From positions 298,583-362,582 of the forward strand of contig NZ_BCNO01000002.1 of NCBI RefSeq assembly GCF_001514535.1: a stretch of DNA of 64,000 bases, in the 5' to 3' direction. Shown piece after piece: positions 52,376 to 62,332 of the stretch (positions are counted from its first letter, which is position 1; every line of letters starts with the position of its first letter). This stretch comes from Thermodesulfovibrio aggregans. GTDB lineage: Bacteria; Nitrospirota; Thermodesulfovibrionia; Thermodesulfovibrionales; Thermodesulfovibrionaceae. Position numbers and translations under genes: made by a program. The notes under the pieces were generated by a model. That model did no database searches. It worked only from the letters and a program-made list of their open reading frames with translations, and was not told where the DNA came from.

Positions 52376-52743
52376 TGTACAAATTAAAAATAATCACAGG
52401 TTTTGATGCTGCTCATCAGTTAAGGGGTTACAAGGGCAAATGTGAGAACATTCATGGGCATAACTGGAAAGTTGAAGTAGAGGTATTTGCTGAAAATCTT
52501 AATGAAATAGGCATTGCAATTGATTTTAAAGAATTAAGGAAAATTACAGAAGATGTTATTTCTGAGCTTGATCATTCCTTTATAAATCAAGTCCACCCAT
52601 TTAACGAAATAAATCCTTCAAGTGAAAATATAGCAAGGTGGATATATATGTCTTTGAAAGATAGATTAAGCACAACTCCAGTAAGACTTCATAGTGTGAC
52701 TGTGTGGGAGTCAGATTATGCTTCAGCCACTTATTTTGAATGA
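52375..52743 (+). CDS. queD: 6-carboxytetrahydropterin synthase (QueD type)
   Basis: QueD converts 7,8-dihydroneopterin triphosphate to 6-carboxytetrahydropterin for queuosine. The 122-residue protein has zinc histidines in DAAHQL (His14-15 region) and CENIHGHNW (about 23-31), with the catalytic cysteine of the CxxxHGH motif present, favouring QueD over a eukaryote-type PTPS with a different spacing. DHSFIN and the final VWESDYASATY carry the other active-site residues. No queC, queE or queF is adjacent. It overlaps the next gene by 26 bases. Confidence 0.9.
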   Translation: MYKLKIITGFDAAHQLRGYKGKCENIHGHNWKVEVEVFAENLNEIGIAIDFKELRKITEDVISELDHSFINQVHPFNEINPSSENIARWIYMSLKDRLSTTPVRLHSVTVWESDYASATYFE

Positions 52744-54025
52744 AATTTTAAGCAAAATCCCTAAAGTTCAATTTGAGTGGGAGATTTATTTTTTTAAGAG
52801 AAAAGTTTATTCAGTAGAAGGCAAGGATTTAGATATTGATAAAAAAAAGGAAGCAATAAGGGATTTTTTTTCAATAAGAGTAATAAAGGATAAAAAAGCA
52901 GGATTTACAAGTTGTTCTGAAATAGAGAAAGTTCCTGAAGCTTTTCAACGGGCAATTGAAATTGCCAATATATCTGAACCAGACGAGTTTTTGGACCTTC
53001 CTATCCCTGAACAGATAAAACAGGTAGAGGTCTTTGATGAACAATTAATAAGGTTGAAAGAAAGTTTGCCTCGTATATTGATTAATATGCAAAAATCGGC
53101 TTTTTTTGACCGAAAAATAAAAAAACTCAGAAATGCAGAGATAAATATAACAGTTGATGAAAAAGGTATAGTAAATTCAAAAGGACTTTCTGTTTATCAG
53201 CCATTTACCTCAATTACAGCACACATAATCGCAATTGCTGAGGATTCAGAATCCCAGATGGGATGGGCTTTTAGGGCAGAAAGATTTTTAAAAAATCTTA
53301 ATTTTGAAGAAGTTGCAAGAGAAGCAGCGCAAAAAGCTTTAATGCTTCTTAATCCCCAGAAAATTAAACCTTTTAAAGGATTTGCAGTGTTAGACCCATC
53401 TGTTTCTTCTGAGTTTCTTGAACTTATAAGTCAATCCCTTTCAGCAGAAAACTATTTAATGGGTAAATCTTTATTTGCAGAAAAACTTGGCAAGACTGTT
53501 ATAAATGAAAAACTGAATATTATTGATAATGGATTAATTCCTGAGAGATTTGGTTCGACTCCCTTTGATGCTGAAGGAGTTCCTTCACAGGAAAAGTTTT
53601 TGATAAAAAATGGGGTTTTAATTTCACTTTTACACAATACATATACAGCAAAGCGCTCAGGAACTTTGTCTACTGGAAATGCTGTAAGGACAGAAAGAGG
53701 ATTATCAGTAGGTCCTACAAATTTATATCTTCAGTCAGTAGAAACTACTATAGAAGATATTATAAAAGAGGTTGACAGAGGAATTTATATTTTAGAAGTT
53801 ATGGGTATGCATACAGCTAATCCTGTTAGTGGAGAATTTTCAGTAGGAATTTCAGGTATCTATATAGAAAATGGAGAGTTAAAACATCCTGTAAAGGAGG
53901 CAGTATATTCTGGAAATGTTCTGGAACTTTTTAAAAACATTAAAGCAGTAGGTAATGATTTAAAATTCTTTGGAAATATAGGCTCACCAACCCTCCTTGT
54001 TGAGGGTGCAGATATATCTGGTTAA
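52718..54025 (+). CDS. pmbA: TldD/PmbA-family protein, PmbA (TldE)-like
   Basis: The 435-residue protein has the PmbA/TldE layout: LDLPIPEQIKQVEVFDEQL in the N-terminal domain, a central block FDAEGVPSQEKFLIKNGVL and the C-terminal SGEFSVGISGIYIENGELKH. The HExxxH zinc site of TldD is not seen, as expected for TldE. The TldD/TldE pair forms a protease that cleaves peptides such as microcin precursors and labile antitoxins. No tldD gene is nearby, so either the partner is elsewhere or this protein acts alone. It starts within the end of queD. Confidence 0.85.
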   Translation: MLQPLILNEILSKIPKVQFEWEIYFFKRKVYSVEGKDLDIDKKKEAIRDFFSIRVIKDKKAGFTSCSEIEKVPEAFQRAIEIANISEPDEFLDLPIPEQIKQVEVFDEQLIRLKESLPRILINMQKSAFFDRKIKKLRNAEINITVDEKGIVNSKGLSVYQPFTSITAHIIAIAEDSESQMGWAFRAERFLKNLNFEEVAREAAQKALMLLNPQKIKPFKGFAVLDPSVSSEFLELISQSLSAENYLMGKSLFAEKLGKTVINEKLNIIDNGLIPERFGSTPFDAEGVPSQEKFLIKNGVLISLLHNTYTAKRSGTLSTGNAVRTERGLSVGPTNLYLQSVETTIEDIIKEVDRGIYILEVMGMHTANPVSGEFSVGISGIYIENGELKHPVKEAVYSGNVLELFKNIKAVGNDLKFFGNIGSPTLLVEGADISG

Positions 54026-54037
54026 AGGAGGTTATAG

Positions 54038-55198
54038 GTGGATTACTTTTTAACTGAAGAACAGAGGATGATAAAAGACCTTGCAAGACAAATCGCTGAG
54101 GAGCATGTTAAACCAGTTAGAGCAGAACTTGATGAGACAGGTGAGTTTCCCTGGGAGATTATGAAAATTTTGGCTCAGGCAGACATGTTCAGAGTATTCA
54201 TTCCAGAGGAATATGGAGGGCTGGGCACAGGAGCTCTTGAACTCTGTCTCGTGGTAGAGGAACTATCCCGTGTCTGCCTCGGTGTTTCTACAACCTATGC
54301 TGCAAATGCTTTGGGAACATATCCTATTCTTCTTTTTGGAACTGAAGAACAGAAGAAAAAATATTTGCCCGATATAGCTGATGGAAAAAGACTGGTTGCT
54401 TTTGCCCTTACAGAGCCAAATGCTGGAAGCGATGCAGGAGGAATTCAAACAACTGCTACAAAGGATGGAGATTACTATATTCTTAATGGAAGAAAACAGT
54501 GGATAACAAATGGTGGTGAAGCAGAGATTTATACAGTTATTGCACTGACAGATAAAACTAAGGGTCCAAGAGGTGCGTCAGCATTCATTGTTGAAAAAGG
54601 GACTCCTGGTTTCAGTTTTGGAAAAAAAGAAAACAAAATGGGAATAAGAGCATCTGCTACAAGGGAATTGATATTTGAAGACTGTAGAGTTCCGAAAGAA
54701 AACATGCTTGGCAGAGAAGGTATGGGATTTATTGTTGCAATGAAAACACTTGACCAGAGTAGGGTTGGTGTGGGAGCTCAGGGAGTTGGAGTTGCTCAGG
54801 GTGCTTTTGAGGAAGCTGCAAAGTTTGCCAAACAGAGAATACAATTTGGTCAGCCAGTAATAAGCTTTCAGGCAGTTCAGCACATGCTTGCTGATATGGC
54901 AATTCAGATCGAAGCTGCAAGAGCACTTGTTTACTCTGTTGCAAGATACATTGATTCTGGAGCAAAAGATATTACAAAAGCTTCTGCAATGGCAAAGACA
55001 TTTGCAACAGATGTAGCAATGAAAGTAACAGTTGATGCAGTTCAGATTATGGGTGGTTCAGGATACATGAAGGATTATCCTGTTGAAAAGATGATGAGAG
55101 ACGCAAAAATTCTTCAGATTTATGAAGGAACCAATCAGATTCAGAGAAATGTAATAGGGCAGGCAATTATAAAAGAACTTACAAAAGCAGGGATTTAG
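54038..55198 (+). CDS. Acyl-CoA dehydrogenase
   Basis: The 386-residue flavoprotein has the family blocks FALTEPNAGSDAGGIQT (about 126-142), RKQWITNGGEA, YPVEKMMRDAKILQIYEGTN (catalytic glutamate in YEGTNQIQR, about 366) and a normal full length. It is most like short-chain acyl-CoA dehydrogenases. The start is GTG 54038, with GGAGG 8-12 bases upstream. Electron-transfer flavoprotein genes are not in the window. It follows pmbA by 12 bases and precedes a CAP-domain lipoprotein by 20. Confidence 0.95.
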   Translation: MDYFLTEEQRMIKDLARQIAEEHVKPVRAELDETGEFPWEIMKILAQADMFRVFIPEEYGGLGTGALELCLVVEELSRVCLGVSTTYAANALGTYPILLFGTEEQKKKYLPDIADGKRLVAFALTEPNAGSDAGGIQTTATKDGDYYILNGRKQWITNGGEAEIYTVIALTDKTKGPRGASAFIVEKGTPGFSFGKKENKMGIRASATRELIFEDCRVPKENMLGREGMGFIVAMKTLDQSRVGVGAQGVGVAQGAFEEAAKFAKQRIQFGQPVISFQAVQHMLADMAIQIEAARALVYSVARYIDSGAKDITKASAMAKTFATDVAMKVTVDAVQIMGGSGYMKDYPVEKMMRDAKILQIYEGTNQIQRNVIGQAIIKELTKAGI

Positions 55199-55218
55199 AC
55201 AAAAAGGAGAATATAAAA

Positions 55219-55749
55219 TTGCGAATATATGTTATAGGTTTTACCCTGTTACTTTCTCTATTAATTCTGATTAACTGTACAGGTATTAGGCAATACCCTG
55301 CCTATTACAGACATTCAGCAGAGCTTACTCTGGAAGAAAAGAGAGAGTTACTCGCAGAGCATAATAAATGGAGAAATCAAGTTGGAGTGCCTGATTTAAT
55401 CTGGTCAACAGAACTTGAAGAAATTGCTAAGGACTGGGCATATAAGCTCGCTAAAAACTACGGATGTAGAATGATTCATAGCAGTAACAAACTGGGAGAA
55501 AATATTTTCTGGGCAAACTATGCTGTCAGTGCAAAATACGTTGTTGATTACTGGGCAGATGAAAGATTTTATTATGACTATGCATCTAATACATGTAAAC
55601 AAGGCAGACAATGTGGTCACTATACACAACTGGTGTGGAGTGAAACCAGACAGTTAGGATGTGGAAGAGCGCTTTGTAGTAGCGGAGAAGAAATCTGGGT
55701 TTGTAACTATAATCCAGCAGGTAATGTTAAAGGTAAGAGACCCTATTGA
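55219..55749 (+). CDS. CAP/SCP-superfamily lipoprotein (PR-1-like)
   Basis: The 176-residue protein has a lipoprotein leader (LLILINC, cysteine near 20) and a CAP domain (about 40-176): LLAEHNKWRNQVGVPDLIWS, MIHSSNKLGENIFW, CGHYTQLVWSETRQLGCGRA and a C-terminal VCNYNPAGNVKG. The His and Glu of the CAP cavity are present (MIHSS and GENIF, HYTQLVW). Roles of bacterial CAP proteins are unclear. The start is TTG with AAAAGGAG upstream. Its stop is one base from the convergent methyltransferase gene. Confidence 0.88.
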   Translation: MRIYVIGFTLLLSLLILINCTGIRQYPAYYRHSAELTLEEKRELLAEHNKWRNQVGVPDLIWSTELEEIAKDWAYKLAKNYGCRMIHSSNKLGENIFWANYAVSAKYVVDYWADERFYYDYASNTCKQGRQCGHYTQLVWSETRQLGCGRALCSSGEEIWVCNYNPAGNVKGKRPY

Positions 55750-55750
55750 T

Positions 55751-56791
55751 TTAAGTTTTGGATAAAATCATAACTCTATGGGACTCCCCCATTCCCTGGG
55801 GGAGTACAAGTCTTTTAAAATGCTGTATTAGATTTTTTTGATAGATTTCACCTAAAACTTTTTCATCACAAAGTGAGATCAGATAGTTGCTCTGAGAAAA
55901 ATATCCAACACATTCAAATCCTGAGTCCTCTGCCCATTTTTTTAGGGCTGTAAAATTAACATGGGCTGTAATATCCTGGCTACCTATGTTAGTGTATGGA
56001 TTTTCATTAATTGTGTGCTTATAATAGCAAAGAAGCGTTCCTCTTTTTCTTTCAGAACAGTAGTATTCTTCCGCTAAGTATCCATAATCAAAAATTAAAA
56101 CATAACCTTTTTCAAATTTTTCACTCAGAGTTTCAATTAAAGATTTCATTTTTAAGTTTACTTCTGAACGATAACCCTTTATTTTTAAAATCCATGGTGC
56201 AAACTCTTCAATATACTCACGAGTTTCATCTCTACATGGCAGAAGAGTTTCAGTTAATTCATCATTTTTAAAATCTACATAGACTTCCATCATCTCTGTT
56301 GAGGTATTGATCTCAAAAACTCTTACAGGTAAAGCATCAAAAACTTCATTACATATAAACACCCCGACAAAGGGAGATAGTTTATCAATTGATTTGTACC
56401 AATTGGTTTTATCAAGATAGTGATTTAAATTTTGTTTTTGAATCTCTATCAATGAAGGATTTATCTCTACGAGATTATATTTTACTGAAATAGAGAGAGT
56501 TTCAAGAATATCCTTTGCAAGATATCCCATGCCAGGACCTATTTCAGTAATCGTAAAATCTTCAAAACATTTAAGTTTGTGATAAAAATTTTCTATCTGT
56601 TTGCTTAAAAGAAAACCAAATGTTGAACATAAATGGGATGCTGTAAAAAAATCTCCCTGTCTGCCAATTTTCGTATCAGGCTTTGTATAATAGCCAAGGT
56701 CAGGATAATAAAGAGCAATTTCCATGAATTCATCAAAGGGGATTGGTCCATGGTTTTTTATTTTCTCAATAATTATCTCTTTAAGCATCAA
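55751..56791 (-). CDS. SAM-dependent methyltransferase of the MidA/NDUFAF7 family
   Basis: The 346-residue protein matches the family (DUF185): N-terminal GPIPFDEFMEIALYYPDLGY (about 16-35), GRQGDFFTASHLCSTFG, the SAM motif TITEIGPGMGYLAKDIL (about 98-114), and ICNEVFDALPVRVFE. The mitochondrial homologue methylates an arginine of complex I; bacterial roles are not established. It overlaps nadA by 4 bases, so the two are coupled on the minus strand. Confidence 0.9.
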   Translation of the reverse strand: MMLKEIIIEKIKNHGPIPFDEFMEIALYYPDLGYYTKPDTKIGRQGDFFTASHLCSTFGFLLSKQIENFYHKLKCFEDFTITEIGPGMGYLAKDILETLSISVKYNLVEINPSLIEIQKQNLNHYLDKTNWYKSIDKLSPFVGVFICNEVFDALPVRVFEINTSTEMMEVYVDFKNDELTETLLPCRDETREYIEEFAPWILKIKGYRSEVNLKMKSLIETLSEKFEKGYVLIFDYGYLAEEYYCSERKRGTLLCYYKHTINENPYTNIGSQDITAHVNFTALKKWAEDSGFECVGYFSQSNYLISLCDEKVLGEIYQKNLIQHFKRLVLPQGMGESHRVMILSKT

Positions 56792-57699
56792 GACATAAGA
56801 TTGAACATTCTTTGAACTGCTTCGTAAGCCTTTAATCTTATATCCTCAGGAACTTGAATAATGTACTTATTTTCTTTTAATGCTCTAAGAACACTTTCAA
56901 GGGTAGTTATTTTCATATTTGGACATATCATGTTAGTTTTGAGAGGATAAAACTTTTTATCTGGGTTTTCTTTTCTCAATCTGTAAAGAAGTCCAATTTC
57001 TGTGCCAATTATAAATTCTTTAGCTTGAGATGATTTTGCAAACCTTACCATTCCACTTGTAGAGGCAACATGATCTGCAAGCTCAATAACTTCAGGACGA
57101 CACTCAGGATGAACCACAACTAAAGCATCTGGGTAAATATTTTTTGCACGAATAACATCATCCTTTTTTATCATGTGATGAGTTGGACAAAAGCCATTCC
57201 ATGGGATAATCTCTTTTTCAGGAACCTGCTTTTTTGCCCAGTCAGCAAGATTTTTATCAGGAACAAAAATGATTGAATCGAAAGGAACTGCCTTTACAAT
57301 CTGGGGAGCATTGGCAGATGTACAGCAGGCATAGCTTAATGATTTTACTTCGGCAGTGGTATTAACATAGGAAATAACAGGTGAGTTAGGATATTTCTTT
57401 ATCCATTCTTTAAGTTCTCTAATATTTACCGTATCTGCCATGGGGCATCCAGCTTCAATTTCGGGAAGAAGTACTGTTTTATCAGGATTAAGAATTGCAG
57501 CAGTTTCAGCCATAAAGTGAACTCCACAGAACACAATAACATCACATTGAACTTGAGTTGCCTTTTTACTTAATTCAAGAGAGTCTCCAACAAAATCGGC
57601 AATATCCTGTATTTCCTCACGCTGATAGTTGTGAGCAAGAATTATGGCATTCCTTTGTTTTTTAAGTTTTTTTATTTCTTCTACTATTGTTTTATCCAT
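56788..57699 (-). CDS. nadA: Quinolinate synthase
   Basis: NadA condenses iminoaspartate with dihydroxyacetone phosphate to quinolinate for NAD. The 303-residue length is typical of the compact form. HNYQREEIQDIADFVGDS (about 23-40) starts the first domain. The three cluster cysteines are visible in VKSLSYACCTSANAP, VHPECRPEV and TNMICPNMK. No nadB or nadC is adjacent. It overlaps the lytic transglycosylase gene by 16 bases upstream and the methyltransferase gene by 4 downstream. Confidence 0.96.
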   Translation of the reverse strand: MDKTIVEEIKKLKKQRNAIILAHNYQREEIQDIADFVGDSLELSKKATQVQCDVIVFCGVHFMAETAAILNPDKTVLLPEIEAGCPMADTVNIRELKEWIKKYPNSPVISYVNTTAEVKSLSYACCTSANAPQIVKAVPFDSIIFVPDKNLADWAKKQVPEKEIIPWNGFCPTHHMIKKDDVIRAKNIYPDALVVVHPECRPEVIELADHVASTSGMVRFAKSSQAKEFIIGTEIGLLYRLRKENPDKKFYPLKTNMICPNMKITTLESVLRALKENKYIIQVPEDIRLKAYEAVQRMFNLMS

Positions 57700-58346
57700 A
57701 TATAAAGATCCTCCCTGTTAGTGTATACTACTGTTCCATCAGAGAGCACTACAGCTTTAATTGGTTTTCCAATTTTATAATGGGGTGAACTTCCTGAGTA
57801 TCTTAAAGATATTTTTCTTACATAGTTTTGTGTTTCTGCAATGTTAGGGATTCTTCCAAGACTTTCCACAAGACTTGGTCCAGCATTATAGGCAGCAAGA
57901 GCAAGTTGAAAGTTACCATTAAATTTTTCAAGAAGATACTTCATATATCTTATTCCACCATCTATGTTTTGAACAGGATCAAAGGGATCTTTAACACCCA
58001 TCAGAATTGCTGTGCCTGGCATAAGTTGCATAATTCCTATGGCACCTTTTGGAGATACTGCATTAGGATTCCATCCACTTTCTTCCCTTATCATCTCTTT
58101 TATTAACTTAGGATCTACTCCATAAAACCTTGATTTTTCCTCAACGATTTTTTCAAGTTCCTGTCTTGATATCCCTGAAACTGTCTTATACTGATGAATC
58201 TTTTGAGGTTTGTATGACTTTTTTAAGTTTTCACAGAGATTTGTATAAACTCTTTGACCATCAATGATCTGAACACAAATTCTATCAGCAAAAGCAGAGC
58301 CGATGAAAAAAAAGAAAAATAATAGAATTGATAAGAAATTAAACAT
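57684..58346 (-). CDS. Periplasmic lytic transglycosylase (SLT domain)
   Basis: The 220-residue protein has a signal peptide (1-20, ending GSAFA) and an SLT domain (about 70-185) with the catalytic glutamate in KEMIREESGWNPNAVSPKGA (about 84-103) and IGIMQLMPGTA, then AYNAGPSLVE. N- and C-terminal segments carry related DUF4124-like phrases (DGQRVYTN and DGTVVYTN), suggesting a repeated small motif on both sides. It cleaves the glycan strand of peptidoglycan, and starts a minus-strand chain with nadA and the midA-like gene. Confidence 0.92.
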   Translation of the reverse strand: MFNFLSILLFFFFFIGSAFADRICVQIIDGQRVYTNLCENLKKSYKPQKIHQYKTVSGISRQELEKIVEEKSRFYGVDPKLIKEMIREESGWNPNAVSPKGAIGIMQLMPGTAILMGVKDPFDPVQNIDGGIRYMKYLLEKFNGNFQLALAAYNAGPSLVESLGRIPNIAETQNYVRKISLRYSGSSPHYKIGKPIKAVVLSDGTVVYTNREDLYIWIKQ

Positions 58347-58384
58347 GTTAAATTATATCAAAAAATCTCCTTAATAGCAAACAA

Positions 58385-60079
58385 CTACAGTTTTCCAGAT
58401 CTGATTATTGATATGATAAGCCATAATCCAAGAAAGAAAGCAAAAATTCCTGTAATTAAACCAAAAACTGAAATTCCATGTACAAGTGGTTTAACCTCTG
58501 CTGCATGCATAATTGCAGAACTAAGAATCATAGCACTTACAATAAGAGCAAAGGAGATTTTATTGCTTGCTTTATCAATATCCTTTATAAATTCGGGAAG
58601 ATTCACATGATACATGCGGATTGTTATCTCATCCTTTACAGCTTTCCTTAGAAGAGTTTTAAGCTGAAAAGGGATATTTACAGCAGCTTCCTTAAATTCA
58701 TTCAGTGCTTTAAGAGTTTTTTTGAGATAGAAATCAGGTTGTAGTCTCTTTGATATAATTTTTTTTGCATAAGGCTTTAGCAATTCAATAATTGATATTT
58801 TGGGACAGAGTTCCCTTGTTAATCCTTCAAGCATAATTAAAACTTTATCAATTAATAAAAGTTCAGGAAGAAATCTCAATCTATGCTTTAGAGCTACTTT
58901 CATGATTGATTCAATTAGTTCTGATATCCTGATTTCTTCGATTTTGTACGTGTAGAGTGGGAAAAGAAGATCTTCCAGGTCTTCTTTTAGTTCTCTTTTG
59001 AGTTTTTCCTTGTCAATTTCTTCTGGAATAATGCCAAGCTTAAGATACTCGTTGATTAATTTATCAGTGTTCTGATTTATTATTGCCAGAGCGATATTTG
59101 CATAAATTTCCTTAAATTCCTCATCAATCCTTTGAACTATACCAAAATCAATTAAAGCTATAGATGAGTTGTCCATCACAAGAATATTACCAGGATGAGG
59201 ATCAGCATGGAAAAAGCCGTGATCAAAAATTTGTTTGAAATACATCTCTATCAAATTATTTAAGAGTCTTTCAATGTTAAATCCCTTTTTATTAAGTGAT
59301 TCTACATCGTCTATTCTGACTCCTTTCACTTTTTCCATAACAAGAATTTTTTCAGTAGTAAACTCTTTAAACACATAGGGAATATAAACATTCGGGCTGT
59401 CTTTGAAATTCTCTCTGAAAACTATTGCATTGGATGCTTCTCTTCTAAAGTCTATCTCTTTTGTAATAGCCCGCGAAAATTCTTCAACAATACCGATAGG
59501 ATCAAAAATTTTACTTTCAGGAATGTATTTTTCAATGAGTTTTGCAAGATTATGAAGTATTGTAAGATCAAGCATAATCTGTTGCTTTATTCCAGGACGT
59601 CTTACCTTTACAATAACTTCTTTCCCATCTTTCAAAACAGCTTCATGAACCTGGGCAATAGATGCAGAGCCAATTGGTTCAGGATTAATACTGTGAAAGA
59701 CTTTTTCAATACTTACTCCAAGCTCTTTTTCAATTACTTCATAGATTTTTTCTGACTCAAATGGAGCGACTCTATCCTGAAGTTTTTTAAATTCCTGTGC
59801 ATAGGCAATGGTCACAAGGTCTGGACGAGATGAAAGAAGTTGTCCAAGTTTTATAAAAGTTGGGCCTAACTCTTCAAAAGCTATTCTTAATCTCTCCGGA
59901 GCAGTGATTTTGTAATAGGGCCATCTTCCAAAGGTTTTTATTCTTTTCTTTAGAGCTATGAATCTACCAAGATGAATCTGGTCAATTATCTGACCGAATC
60001 CATGTTTTATAAAGACATTGACTATCTCTTGAAACCTTTTTGCAGAGTAGTATGTTTTTTTAATTTTGAAAAAGTCCAT
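58385..60079 (-). CDS. UbiB/ABC1-family atypical kinase
   Basis: The protein has the UbiB hallmarks: the KxGQ motif in [16 protein letters not shown], the alanine-rich loop [26 protein letters not shown] and the metal-binding DFG in LIDFGIV, and two C-terminal TM segments (about 515-560). The family aids quinone lipid synthesis, so it suggests ubiquinone- or menaquinone-linked functions. The start at ATG 60079 ([20 protein letters not shown]) fits the usual N-terminus. An upstream ATG at 60154 adds 25 unusual residues. Neither has a clear ribosome site. Confidence 0.9.
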   Translation of the reverse strand: MDFFKIKKTYYSAKRFQEIVNVFIKHGFGQIIDQIHLGRFIALKKRIKTFGRWPYYKITAPERLRIAFEELGPTFIKLGQLLSSRPDLVTIAYAQEFKKLQDRVAPFESEKIYEVIEKELGVSIEKVFHSINPEPIGSASIAQVHEAVLKDGKEVIVKVRRPGIKQQIMLDLTILHNLAKLIEKYIPESKIFDPIGIVEEFSRAITKEIDFRREASNAIVFRENFKDSPNVYIPYVFKEFTTEKILVMEKVKGVRIDDVESLNKKGFNIERLLNNLIEMYFKQIFDHGFFHADPHPGNILVMDNSSIALIDFGIVQRIDEEFKEIYANIALAIINQNTDKLINEYLKLGIIPEEIDKEKLKRELKEDLEDLLFPLYTYKIEEIRISELIESIMKVALKHRLRFLPELLLIDKVLIMLEGLTRELCPKISIIELLKPYAKKIISKRLQPDFYLKKTLKALNEFKEAAVNIPFQLKTLLRKAVKDEITIRMYHVNLPEFIKDIDKASNKISFALIVSAMILSSAIMHAAEVKPLVHGISVFGLITGIFAFFLGLWLIISIIRSGKL

Positions 60080-60247
60080 CCGATTAAAACTATTATAACA
60101 TGGATAAATGCTAAAACTTTCTGATAGGGGAATTTTATGTTGTTTAAAATTCATTAATATTTCAAAGAAATATAACGAAAATTGATAAAAAATAGCGATA
60201 TTACGAAAAATTAATCAAAAATTGCTTATAAATTGTCTTATTTAGCC

Positions 60248-60276
60248 TTGATTGGAGATTCAATTTCAGGTTATAT
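60248..60276 (+). promoter_or_regulatory. Promoter of groES-groEL
   Basis: TTGATT (60248-60253) and TTATAT (60271-60276) are separated by 17 bases. Transcription would start near 60283, within the CIRCE-like element. It looks like a standard vegetative promoter rather than a sigma-32 type. Confidence 0.6.
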
Positions 60277-60302
60277 TAGCACTCGGTAAGGTTAGTTGCT
60301 AA
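60276..60302 (+). promoter_or_regulatory. Degenerate CIRCE element (HrcA operator)
   Basis: The left arm TTAGCACTC (60276-60284) is a perfect match to the CIRCE consensus and is followed by exactly nine bases. The right arm is AGTTGCTAA (60294-60302) in place of GAGTGCTAA, with three changes. Position at the start of transcription before groES supports an HrcA site with a damaged right half. No hrcA gene is in the window. Confidence 0.75.
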
Positions 60303-60336
60303 TAACTCACTAAAATAATAATAAAGGAGGGAGGAT

Positions 60337-60603
60337 ATGAAGATTAAGCCACTAAAAGACAGAGTAGTTGTAAAATTCGCATCAGAAGAACTTGAAAAGA
60401 CACCTGGAGGAATTTATGTACCTGATGTGGCGAAAGAAAAGCCCCAGAAGGGTACAGTTCTTGAGGTTGGCTCTGAGGTAAAAGAAGTAAAAGTTGGTGA
60501 TACTGTTCTTTTTGACAAATATGCAGGCACAAAAATCAAGATTGACGATGTTGAGTACTTAATTATCAAAGAAGAAGAAATACTTGGAATAGTAGAAAAA
60601 TAA
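60337..60603 (+). CDS. groES: Co-chaperonin GroES
   Basis: The 88-residue protein is slightly shorter than the usual 95-97, with [11 protein letters not shown] at the start, the mobile loop [20 protein letters not shown] (about 17-36) that contacts GroEL, and [21 protein letters not shown]. It caps the GroEL chamber during folding. AAGGAGGGAGG precedes the ATG. groEL follows after 18 bases with its own ribosome site. Confidence 0.98.
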   Translation: MKIKPLKDRVVVKFASEELEKTPGGIYVPDVAKEKPQKGTVLEVGSEVKEVKVGDTVLFDKYAGTKIKIDDVEYLIIKEEEILGIVEK

Positions 60604-60621
60604 AAAAAAGGAGGGGATGAT

Positions 60622-62244
60622 ATGGCAGCAAAGCAGTTAATATTTGGTGATGCAGCAAGACAGGCTATTCTTAAAGGTGTTACAATTCTTACTGATGCTG
60701 TAAAAGCAACATTGGGACCAAGAGGAAGAAATGTAGTAATTGAGAGGAAGTTTGGTTCTCCCAATGTAACAAAAGATGGAGTTACAGTTGCTAAAGAGAT
60801 AGACCTCAAAGATCCTTTTGAGAACATGGGTGCACAGCTTGTCAGAGAAGTTGCCTCCAAGACCTCTGATGTGGCAGGTGATGGAACGACAACTGCAACT
60901 GTATTAGCCTATGCGATTTACAAAGAAGGTCTCAAGTATGTTTCAGCCGGTGCCAATTCAATGGATCTCAAAAGAGGAATTGACAAAGCTGTTGAGGCAG
61001 TAGTTGAAGAACTCAAAAAGATTTCTAAACCTGTTGCAGATAAAAAAGAGATTGCACAGGTAGGAACTATTTCAGCAAACAATGATGCTTCAATTGGTGA
61101 ACTTATTGCTGAGGCAATGGACAAGGTTGGAAAAGACGGTGTTATCACTGTTGAAGAAGCAAAGGGAATGGCTACAACCCTTGATATAGTTGAAGGAATG
61201 CAGTTTGACCGTGGATATATTTCCCCATACTTTATAACTGATCCTGAGCGCCTTGAGTGTGTTCTTGAGGATGCCTTCATTTTAATTCACGACAAAAAGA
61301 TTTCCAGCATGAAAGATTTGCTCCCAATTCTTGAGCAGATCGCAAGAATGGGCAAACCTCTTTTAATTATTGCTGAAGATGTAGAGGGCGAAGCTCTTGC
61401 AACATTGGTTGTAAACAAACTCAGAGGAGTGCTTCAGGTTTGTGCAGTCAAAGCACCTGGATTTGGAGAGAGAAGAAAGGCAATGCTTGAGGATATTGCT
61501 ATCCTCACAGGTGGAACAGTAATTTCAGAGGACCTTGGAATAAAGCTTGAAAACGTAAAGATTGATGATCTCGGAAGAGCAAAGAAAATCATTGTTGATA
61601 AAGACAATACCACAATCGTAGAGGGAGCAGGAGATCCTCAGAAGATTCAGGGAAGAATTAAACAGATAAAGGTTCAGATTGAAGAGACAACTTCTGACTA
61701 TGATCGTGAAAAACTTCAGGAGAGACTTGCAAAACTCGCAGGTGGAGTTGCAAGAATCAATGTAGGTGCTGCAACTGAAGCAGAAATGAAAGAAAAGAAA
61801 GCAAGAGTAGAGGATGCACTGAATGCAACCAGAGCTGCAGTTGAAGAGGGAATTGTACCCGGTGGTGGAGTAGCATTGCTGAGATGCCAGAAAGCTCTTG
61901 AGAATTTAAAAGCTGAAAATCACGATCAGCAGCTTGGTATTGAGATTGTCAAGAAAGCTCTTGAAGAGCCAATAAAGCAGATTATATCAAATGCTGGTGT
62001 AGAGGCAACACTCATTGTTGAAAAAGTAAAGGAAAACACCAACATTAACTTTGGATACGATGCATATCAGGAAAAATTTGTTGATATGATGGAAGCAGGT
62101 ATTATTGATCCAACAAAAGTTACAAGAACAGCTCTTCAGAATGCTGCATCTGTTGCAGGATTAATGCTTACAACAGAAGTGCTTGTAGCTGAAATTCCAG
62201 AGGAAGAAAAGAAACCTCCAATGCCATCACCTGATATGTACTAA
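60622..62244 (+). CDS. groEL: Chaperonin GroEL
   Basis: The 540-residue protein is full length, with the ATP-binding block [13 protein letters not shown] (about 84-96), [16 protein letters not shown] (about 30-45), and [20 protein letters not shown] (about 394-413). The usual flexible C-terminal GGM repeats are absent; the protein ends [10 protein letters not shown] shorter, non-repetitive tail occurs in several phyla and may alter the chamber's inside wall. AAGGAGGGG precedes the ATG. Confidence 0.98.
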   Translation: MAAKQLIFGDAARQAILKGVTILTDAVKATLGPRGRNVVIERKFGSPNVTKDGVTVAKEIDLKDPFENMGAQLVREVASKTSDVAGDGTTTATVLAYAIYKEGLKYVSAGANSMDLKRGIDKAVEAVVEELKKISKPVADKKEIAQVGTISANNDASIGELIAEAMDKVGKDGVITVEEAKGMATTLDIVEGMQFDRGYISPYFITDPERLECVLEDAFILIHDKKISSMKDLLPILEQIARMGKPLLIIAEDVEGEALATLVVNKLRGVLQVCAVKAPGFGERRKAMLEDIAILTGGTVISEDLGIKLENVKIDDLGRAKKIIVDKDNTTIVEGAGDPQKIQGRIKQIKVQIEETTSDYDREKLQERLAKLAGGVARINVGAATEAEMKEKKARVEDALNATRAAVEEGIVPGGGVALLRCQKALENLKAENHDQQLGIEIVKKALEEPIKQIISNAGVEATLIVEKVKENTNINFGYDAYQEKFVDMMEAGIIDPTKVTRTALQNAASVAGLMLTTEVLVAEIPEEEKKPPMPSPDMY

Positions 62245-62262
62245 TATTTACGGATTCTCCAG

Positions 62263-62296
62263 AGGGGCAGGCATGAGAATGTCTGCCCCTTTTTTA
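62263..62296 (+). terminator. Rho-independent terminator of groES-groEL
   Basis: AGGGGCAG (62263-62270) and CTGCCCCT (62283-62290) form a G+C-rich stem with a 12-base loop region that can pair further with G-T pairs, followed by TTTTTTATT. It lies 19 bases after the groEL stop and ends before the response regulator's ribosome site. Confidence 0.92.
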
Positions 62297-62332
62297 TTGA
62301 AAAAGCTTTTGATTTGTTGTAATATTCATTTG

